Source of the DNA: Tomocerus qinae
Lineage: Eukaryota > Arthropoda > Collembola > Entomobryomorpha > Tomoceridae
Assembly (NCBI GenBank): GCA_020055645.1
Contig: CM034546.1
Location: 56,048,001 to 56,112,000 of the forward strand
Length of the DNA stretch: 64,000 nucleotides
Direction of reading: 5' to 3'
In this document: in pieces, positions 57,408 through 64,000 of the stretch
Position numbering within the stretch: the stretch's first letter is position 1
Layout: each line of letters starts with the position of its first letter
Notes under the pieces: generated by a model
What the model saw: the letters and a program-made list of their open reading frames with translations, nothing else
Databases searched by the model: none
What the model was told of the DNA's origin: nothing
Made by a program: the position numbers and the translations under genes

Positions 57408-58015
57408 TGTCTGGCAACAGAATAAAAACCTTATTATATTGTAATAGACAGAGGAGATATAACTGTCACTTGTATAATATAGTTTCTATTTTGCTGTACA
57501 AGTTAAAGAGATATTGCATTGAAATTACATCACTATAATATCGAGACCATTGTTAGGGACACGACAATAATATAATCATTTTGTATAAGCAGAACATCTG
57601 GCTGAATGTAAATACAGGTAAACTGATATAAAGGGCATTGATAACCAAACTCCCTTAACCAGATGACAGAAATAGAAAAGTCAGTTTTATTATTCGCTTA
57701 TGACTTGGTATATTCCATTATTATCAAAAGCAAACGCAATGATTTATCTCATGCACGCAGTATGATGTATGGTATTCGTGATGAAATAGGTACATATCTA
57801 TGTACCTTTTAACAAAACCGTTTAAATGGGACATCAGCAATGTATTAATTTATGAGATAATATTTTATAACACTGAGAATGCAAATATTTCTCATCGTTT
57901 CATGGTTGTGATTTTCATTCTTTACTGACGAAAGCTGCACAACAGAGTGATTTAAATCGGCAGTATCACTAAACACTGTGAAGATCACTTTTAATTCCAA
58001 AAAAATTTTAAAAAA
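57408..58015. promoter_or_regulatory. Proximal upstream region of arrestin copy 3
   Basis: Shares blocks with the region upstream of copy 2, including GGCTGAATGTAAATA-type sequence, CGCAATGATTTATCTCAT, and CGGCAGTATCACTAAACA directly before the coding start. The shared TCACTAAA may hold the transcription start. No TATA box is evident. Confidence 0.4.
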
Positions 58016-60455
58016 ATGACCATAAATCAATTTTACATTGAGCTGGACAATCCAATCCGTTCATTCTTTCCAGGCCAATCTGTGTCTGGAAGAGTGATTG
58101 TTGAATCAGTACAAGATACAAGAATTGAAGGTTAGAAAATGAACAAAATCTTTTAGTAAACTTTAATAGCAAAACTAATTTTTCCTCTTCTGTTAATGAC
58201 AGGTATCGTCATAGTTTTTGCCGGTAAGGCAGCTGTGCGTTGGACAGAAAGTCACACTGTGGCTACTGGTGTAGGTAAACAAAACCAAACAAGAACAGAG
58301 ATACGAGTCTACACAGCTAATGAAGAATATTTTAACTGCCAAATCAACGTTGCAGGTAAAACAATAAATTTTATTTAAGTATAAAATAATCTTAATATCA
58401 AATAACATAATATTTGTATTTTATGAAAAAATTATTGATCTCGACTGGTTGTCAGAACTGAAACAGAAAAATGGAATTTGAGCTGTAAGAACTGTAAACA
58501 TCAAATATATACTAAGAGATCCTAAGCTATTCATAAATGAGACAAAATAATTTGCAGGTGGCCACGAAGCCATACCAAACGGTCGCCATGCATTTCCATT
58601 CCAATTTACACTTCCACCTGAATTACCTACGTCATTCAATGGGATTCATGGAAAGATTTACTACTATATTGAAGCTATATTAAAACGATCGTGGAAACTG
58701 GATCGTAAGGCAATGGTGCCTTTTACTGTGAACACAATTATAGATTTGAATAGACAAGATCTAGCACCAGTAGAACTCAGAAAGCAAAAAAGCATCTGCT
58801 GCTTGTGTTGCCGAAGTGGTCCAGTTGGATTTGTCCTCAAAATGGGAAGACAGGGTTACGTCCCTGGCGAATATATTGACATTGAATCAGAGATATTTAA
58901 TCAAAGCACAAGAAAGGTTAACAAAGTTGAACTCACACTTTGTCAGGTCAGTACAAATGGAAAACTTTTTTATTTCATTTATTTGTAGTGCATAACTTTT
59001 ATCGTGCGAATTTAATTAGTCCATGTACCTAAAGTATTTTTCAGTTTGCATGAGAATCTTTTCAAACCTATACAAACTATACCTATATTCTCATAAAAAA
59101 TATTTTTTTTAAACGAGATGCATTAAAAATGTCTATGAGTCTATATCAATCCATGCTCGAAGAAATAAAGACTACTTTCTTTTCTATTAAGTATTTGAGC
59201 ATAAATTTTTCCAGGACGTGTCAATAAAGACTGATAAATACAAATTCTTTCATGAGTCTTCTCAAATTAAAACTAAATTAAAATTAAGCTTGTTATCACC
59301 ACTTAGTTTGAAATAATCTTCAATTCTAAACTAAATGACAATCTAATATACGAAGAACTATTTATTGCTGTTTGAATATAGACAACTACCTATCGAGCCA
59401 CAACAAAATCCAGGTCGGATACTAAATTATTATGCGTAGCAAGAGGACCTTGTGTTGAAAGAGGACAGAGTGAAGCATGGGTTGGGAAAGTGTTACAGAT
59501 ACCGCCCGTGCCACCTTCAACTATGGGAAAATGTCAGATAATTGATATCCAATATTCGTTAATGGTAAATTAAAACTGAGTCAACAGCGATAAAATAACC
59601 AAAACATAAATTGCCTGCACAATTGTTGATATAATATTTTTCCGTTTCAGGGCATGAAAAAGGCAAAAAGCTACCTTTTTGCCTTTTTGGTTGCCTTTTT
59701 GCCTAGCAAAATCAGCAAAAAGGTAGCTTTTTGCCTTTTTCCTTTTTGGTTATTTTTAATTAAATGAAATAAATTGCAATTTCTATGTTAAATGGTATAA
59801 AAGTCATAGAAAATGGAAATATTATTGTGTAATGTGAAAAGGAGATTTGTAGCTACTTCAAATTCATTTATAAATCAGCTCGATGATATGTAGAGAATGT
59901 CATAGGAAAAAGGCAACCTTTTTCATGCCCTGTTCCGTTTCATTAAGGTTGAGGTAGATCTATCTGGCCCTGCTGTAAATTTAAAAGGGGACACACGATT
60001 GATCATTGGGACGATTCCTCTGAGAACAACTTTCTCCGGATTTCAATCTCAAGCATATGAAAACCAAATGCGGGTACACCAATCCAATTTCCCTGATCAA
60101 TGTTCTAGTAACAATGAACAGCCACCTAATATGAATAAAAACGCTGCAGCTGGTAATCCACTTCCCTCTGCGCCTGGTTTTGAAGGCTATCCTGATTTAC
60201 GTAAGCCGTGCATGGATTACTCAAAATGTAGCATTTACTATTTATATGTAAGTTAAACCCAGTCCTTAGTCCTTATCATGTTAATTTCTAAACATTTTAG
60301 CACCTCCGACCTATGCTGAGGCCATAGGGGGCCAGACTACAAAATCTTTGGAAGAAAACATAGAAGGACAGGAAAACATGGCTTTTGATGAAGAAAATTC
60401 CACGGCGATGACTTACGAACCAAAATACATCACTTATGGGTGGACAAATCCATAA
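58016..60455 (+). CDS. Alpha-arrestin (ARRDC-like), copy 3
   Basis: Exons 58016-58130, 58203-58355, 58558-58946, 59382-59564, 59948-60200 and 60301-60455 join in phase to 415 aa, with the same architecture as copies 1 and 2. It is closest to copy 2 in sequence, including in introns. The arrestin domains are complete (KQKSICCLCCRSGP, GYVPGEYIDI, LIIGTIPLRT). The first PPxY position reads PPNM, so a single motif remains, PPTY at 366-369. The tail ends YEPKY...YGWTNP, which is the full-length form. Intron 4 carries a 285-bp hAT MITE whose right end lies 15 bp from the splice acceptor. AATAAA follows at 60508. Confidence 0.92.
59648..59932. mobile_element. 285-bp hAT-type MITE in intron 4 of arrestin copy 3
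   Basis: Ends CAGGGCATGAAAAAGG and CCTTTTTCATGCCCTG are perfect 16-base inverted repeats. Perfect 8-bp duplications TTCCGTTT flank it (59640-59647, 59933-59940). Near its left end it carries a strong hairpin built from AAAAAGGTAGC/GCTACCTTTTT arms, which also appears at 17268-17330. The corresponding intron of copy 2 is an empty site. Confidence 0.92.
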
Positions 60456-60785
60456 GCAACAGCCAAATTGACAGCATTTGATATAGATTAACATTACAAT
60501 TTAGTCTAATAAATTATTATTGATATGCAATATTTAAATTAGTTATACAACATCCGATAGTTATAATGAAATCTATATAAGGCTTAAAAATTGTGTTTGA
60601 ATAAACTTGAAGCACAACAGCTGCTACGAAGCTTTGAGGTTGTACATTCATACCTTTGATTTGTTTAATTGTTAACTTTAATTGTAGTAGAGGCACCGAG
60701 TTGTTACTTTTATAGAACCCCACCCACTTGTTATGATCTATATAGATTTTTAGTATTTAACTACTCATACAAATAATACTCATTT
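60456..60785. other. 3' flank of arrestin copy 3
   Basis: 330 bp holding the 3' UTR and polyadenylation signal (60508-60513). It ends where the right boundary hAT copy begins. Nothing else was recognised. Confidence 0.6.
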
Positions 60786-61797
60786 CACCGGTTTTAAAAC
60801 CGGTGAAAAACCGAATTTTTCAAAACCGGAAACCGGTTTTCATTTTCTGAAAACCGGTGTTGATAGAAGATTTTTAACTATATCTGATATGCAGTTAAAA
60901 TGGCAATAAAGCCTGAAAATTAAAAAACCGAAATAGAGATACAATTATAAATTCACATAAATTATATAAAATAGTAAAACGTTTATTAATAATAACATGA
61001 AAATCCTAATGTTTGGATACGTGCAATTATGTAGACTCCAGTAAAGTAAAACACAATAAACTAGTATTTACAATAACAGTAATGTAATAGAAGGGCAATC
61101 ACCAGCAGTTCCGTTTAGAGTTTTTTTACTTTTGAGTAACGCAATACAAAAATGTCAGTAAAGATTTTCTATCCTCGATATATTTTTTGAAATAAAATAA
61201 AATTTGTTAATTAGATTGAATCATTTTAAATCAATTTTCTCTAATTTTCAAAAATTTAGAAAGCATAAAAATATGAGAAAAATTTATTTGCTTCAATGAC
61301 GCTGCATTCTATGATGGGATATTCTATGATTGCATTGATTACCTTTGAGAATTATCGAAAACTGGATATGAGTTGGAAAAAACTTACTACACGGATTTAA
61401 GTAAAAACTCTCAGCGTTTTTGGAGTGGCCAATAATTTTAGTACATAAATTTACAACATTTTGATTATTTCTCATGAGAATGACTCGATAGAATTGGTTT
61501 TGTAGAAGGGTCCCCTCCAATTGCAATACATTTAGTAACATAACTACTTTTGAGATTTATATCTCATTTAAAAATTAAAATTAAATTAAAATGTTAAGTA
61601 AAAGTTAAAATTCCACTTGGTGAAATTGTGTTCTGTCTGTCTTTGTCTGCAAACACATTAATTTGGTAGTATTAGCATGGAATTTTTAAAAATAAATTTT
61701 CGGTTTTTAAAACCGGTGAAAACCCGGTTTTAAAAGTTCAAAAATCGAAAAACCCGAAAACCGGTTTTAAAATTTGGGTCCGGTTTTGGATTCCCTA
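60786..61797 (+). mobile_element. Non-autonomous hAT-type element, right copy, left end truncated
   Basis: Colinear with the left boundary copy (29569-34025) in the same orientation, but begins at CACCGGTTTTAAAACCGG and so lacks the first 23 or so bases, including TAGGGAATCC. The right end GGATTCCCTA is intact and is followed by GTCAAGGT, the octamer that also precedes the left copy. It carries no Penelope insertion and no transposase frame. Confidence 0.8.
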
Positions 61798-61805
61798 GTC
61801 AAGGT
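61798..61805 (+). repeat. 8-bp target duplication GTCAAGGT, right outer end
   Basis: Directly follows GGATTCCCTA of the right hAT copy and is identical to the octamer at 29561-29568. Confidence 0.8.
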
Positions 61806-62016
61806 ATTGAAAATCCCGGGTTTTTTAGGAAAAAACCCTCGAACCTGGGTTTTTAGTGTTTTTGGGGTTTAAGGGTTTTTTTTATGATTATAGGCATAAA
61901 TACAAGCCTTAGTTTATATAGGAAAACTACAGCTTACAATAACAACAACCATGTAATCCTAAAACTGCCATTATTTATGTCTATAAAATCAAAAATTAAG
62001 TATAAAAATTTAATTT

Positions 62017-62430
62017 TTAGCATGCAGGATGTAATTCCCCAGCAACGCTTCCGTTGGGAACAACCGACCAAGAATTTGAATTTTTATTTATGGTAATGTA
62101 TCTGTAATTCAGATCTTTAATGTTATTGATTGAAAATACGTGTCCCAAAGGTTTTTCTATAGTTTTCTTAGTAAAACAAGAGTCTTTAATGTCCTCGCAA
62201 GTGCAACCGTTAATCATTTTTACGGTGGCAACATCCGTTAAGAATGACATACACACACACATAATATATATCACCATTCCAAGTGCCATTACCTAATTAT
62301 AATTGCATTTTTTACTATTAGGTACAGCCATTAGTTTACAATTTAAATAAAATCCCAAGAACTATAGATTAAAAATTTTCATACCCCGCCAAGATTTACA
62401 ACGAAGTTTGCTACCAGAGTTTTATTAGCC
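62017..62430 (-). pseudogene. Truncated paralogue of the four-transmembrane gene
   Basis: The main block, 62017-62289, matches the gene at 26958-27839: ALGM, CMSFLTDV, NGCTCEDIKDSC and YRYITINK parallel ALGM, YMSFLMDV, KGCSCDDIKDSC and YRHITFNK. Homology stops at NGSVAG, a stop codon follows, and the last three membrane spans are missing. A first-exon-like block at about 62382-62415 shares the GGGGTATGAAAAT donor with the intact gene, but I see no start codon in frame with it. It lies just right of the hAT-bounded block. Confidence 0.7.
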
Positions 62431-63474
62431 ACTAGCTAGTGGGCGGGTAGCTAGGGGGTAAAGGTGGTTATATAGTTGGCCGGCAAAATGTCAAGTGGCT
62501 AGTGGACAAAATAAGTTCAAAAGAGGCAAAAGTAAATTTAAGTTTTTTAAATTAGAACAAAACATTTTCAAACATAACTCACAGGTAAACTAACTGTTTT
62601 GTCATTGAAAATCGAAATGAATTATATCATAACAAGCCTGTTTTTAGGCACGTATAAACGAAGAGGCAGATAGAGAAAATCGTAGAGATCGTAAGTATAA
62701 ATCGTAGAGATCGTAAGTATAAATCATAGAGAACTACGATTTAGACTTTTTGTCCCTTTTGCCCTGGTGAGTGGCCAAAATGTAAAAAAGCCGGCTTTAG
62801 TATTTCCGTGTGTTTGCGGCGAATATTATTAGTGCACACTATATGCGGTTTCGCAGCATAGAGTTTAATAGCTTGTATTATATATTATTATTGTCTTCCT
62901 TGGATGACTAATTCTTGTGAATGAATTCCAAGCAACCCGTGTTTGTTTGTCAAATTGTCATTAACAACACTAGACTTACCATTACCTATTTTATTCCATA
63001 TTTCCTTCTTGGAGGCTGTCATAATACAAATTATTACACAAAATTCACTAGAATTTTGACGACAGAACATTTAACGACAGAACATTTGGTATCTAGAAAT
63101 AGAAACATCATAGAGTTTTTTCGTGCTATTACTCTTGACCACTTATACCTCACTTCTTTTTGTACATACTAAAGTAATGTCTCTAATTAATCTCTGATAT
63201 CTGACTGTTTGTATTCTTGGTTCTTTTGGAGCAAGATGTCAGTTTCAAGTAATCTGCTTCATCTGAAATTGCTTCTTACGCCCGCTGACGTTTTATGATT
63301 TTATAAAATATCATGTACACGATTAAATTATAAATAATTTGAAATTCAAATGCGAGATTTTGTTGAGCATAATATTCCTATGTATTACATATTCCTATAA
63401 ACGATCTCCTATGTTTTTAATTGGTAATCCCGGATAGGGGATTAAAAAAGTTCGTAAATGGGTTATATTTACAG
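62431..63474. other. Intergenic region with short tandem duplications
   Basis: About 1 kb, A/T-rich. It contains two copies of ATCGTAGAGATCGTAAGTAT (62681-62722) and a two-unit ACGACAGAACATTT duplication (63058-63087). No gene was recognised. Confidence 0.5.
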
Positions 63475-64000
63475 ATGATACATCTTCATTCCGTTTTCGG
63501 TGGAACAAATTACAACAGAAATTATGTCGGTGTTGTCTTTTCTCCCAACGTGAAAAACAAGGAAGGGTCGATTTATCCAGCATGGAATACGTACAGTCGG
63601 ACGGAAGTGAGAACAATGCTTCAGTTAGTGTCTTCCAAGTTTAGGAATATTTCAACATTCGGAGTAGGGGTAAAGTCAGGTAAATCCAGCCGAAATAAAT
63701 TGTTCATACTTTTTGGCAATTGATTTTTAGCAAATATGTAATATTTTTTTTCCATTTGTATCCCAAAATGTGTATTTCTTTTGTGGCGGTGTTCAAAGTT
63801 AATTCAACATGGAAAACGGGAGATGCAGTTGTATATACTGGAGTAGAGGCTGCCCTGCTAAACAAGGAATCCGGATCCACGATGATCAGTGCATCAATTG
63901 GGGTGTGGCAACATGATGCCCAACCTTTGTTGATCCACGCCATGAAAACAGCTTTCAATGTAGCAGAAGACGCGAACAAAATTCACGCAGGGACTGTCTG
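63475..64000 (+). CDS. Putative glycoside-hydrolase-like protein (TIM-barrel, GH17-like?), partial
   Basis: Two exons join in phase: 63475-63679 and 63799 to the window end. The first reads GGTNYNRNYVGVVFSPN, YPAWNTYSRTEVRTML and FRNISTFGVGV; the second TYTGVEAALLNKESGS-type sequence, then ISASIGVWQHDAQ and NKIHAGTV. The succession of a beta-strand/Trp motif, a helix, 'STFGVGV', 'ASIGVWQ' and a closing '..AGTV' resembles the repeating barrel strands of endo-beta-1,3-glucanase-like (GH17) proteins, but no catalytic Glu is visible in this part. The family assignment is tentative. The 5' exon (signal peptide) should lie upstream of 63475 but was not identified; the 3' part is outside the window. 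Confidence 0.5.

Overview
The window is nuclear DNA from an animal, most likely an arthropod. It is AT-rich and intron-dense (introns mostly 50-900 bp with GT/AG borders). It carries an ABCG20/23-type (arthropod ABCH-like) transporter, a Pao/BEL retrotransposon primed by tRNA-Tyr, a Penelope-like retroelement and many hAT-type transposons with 8-bp target duplications. I cannot name the species; a springtail or crustacean is a guess. Gene models were built by hand by joining exons with consistent splice phase and homology.

Layout. 1-4358 (-): 5' part of an ABC transporter gene running off the left edge. 7687-14420 (-): a complete 16-exon Golgi alpha-mannosidase II gene (1170 aa). 18886-20886 (+): a secreted cadherin-like protein. 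22627-24089 (+): a secreted calcineurin-like phosphoesterase (inactive purple acid phosphatase type). 26958-27839 (-): a four-transmembrane protein. 29569-61797: a 32.2-kb block bounded by two direct copies of a hAT-type element (described below). 62017-62430 (-): a broken paralogue of the four-transmembrane gene. 63475-64000 (+): start of a putative glycosidase-like gene running off the right edge.

The 32.2-kb block holds three tandem alpha-arrestin (ARRDC-type) genes on + (34608-37130, 47489-49649, 58016-60455) with identical six-exon architecture, a very young Pao/BEL element with LTRs in which I saw no difference (37259-45978) inserted about 130 bp after the first arrestin stop codon, a REXO4-like exonuclease pseudogene, a C-type lectin gene (-), and three further hAT-type elements with perfect 8-bp target duplications. 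A Penelope-like retroelement is nested in the left boundary element.

The most striking observation is that the outer end of the left boundary hAT copy and the outer end of the right copy, 32 kb apart, are flanked by the same 8-bp direct repeat (GTCAAGGT), while the inner ends are not. That is the signature expected if the whole block moved as one composite 'macrotransposon'. The two four-transmembrane paralogues on either side fit this: they would once have been neighbours about 2 kb apart. The functional genes are otherwise ordinary housekeeping and secreted-protein genes with no operon-like link; the arrestin cluster is a local gene-family expansion in which the copies differ in their PPxY (NEDD4-binding) motifs and in one truncated tail.
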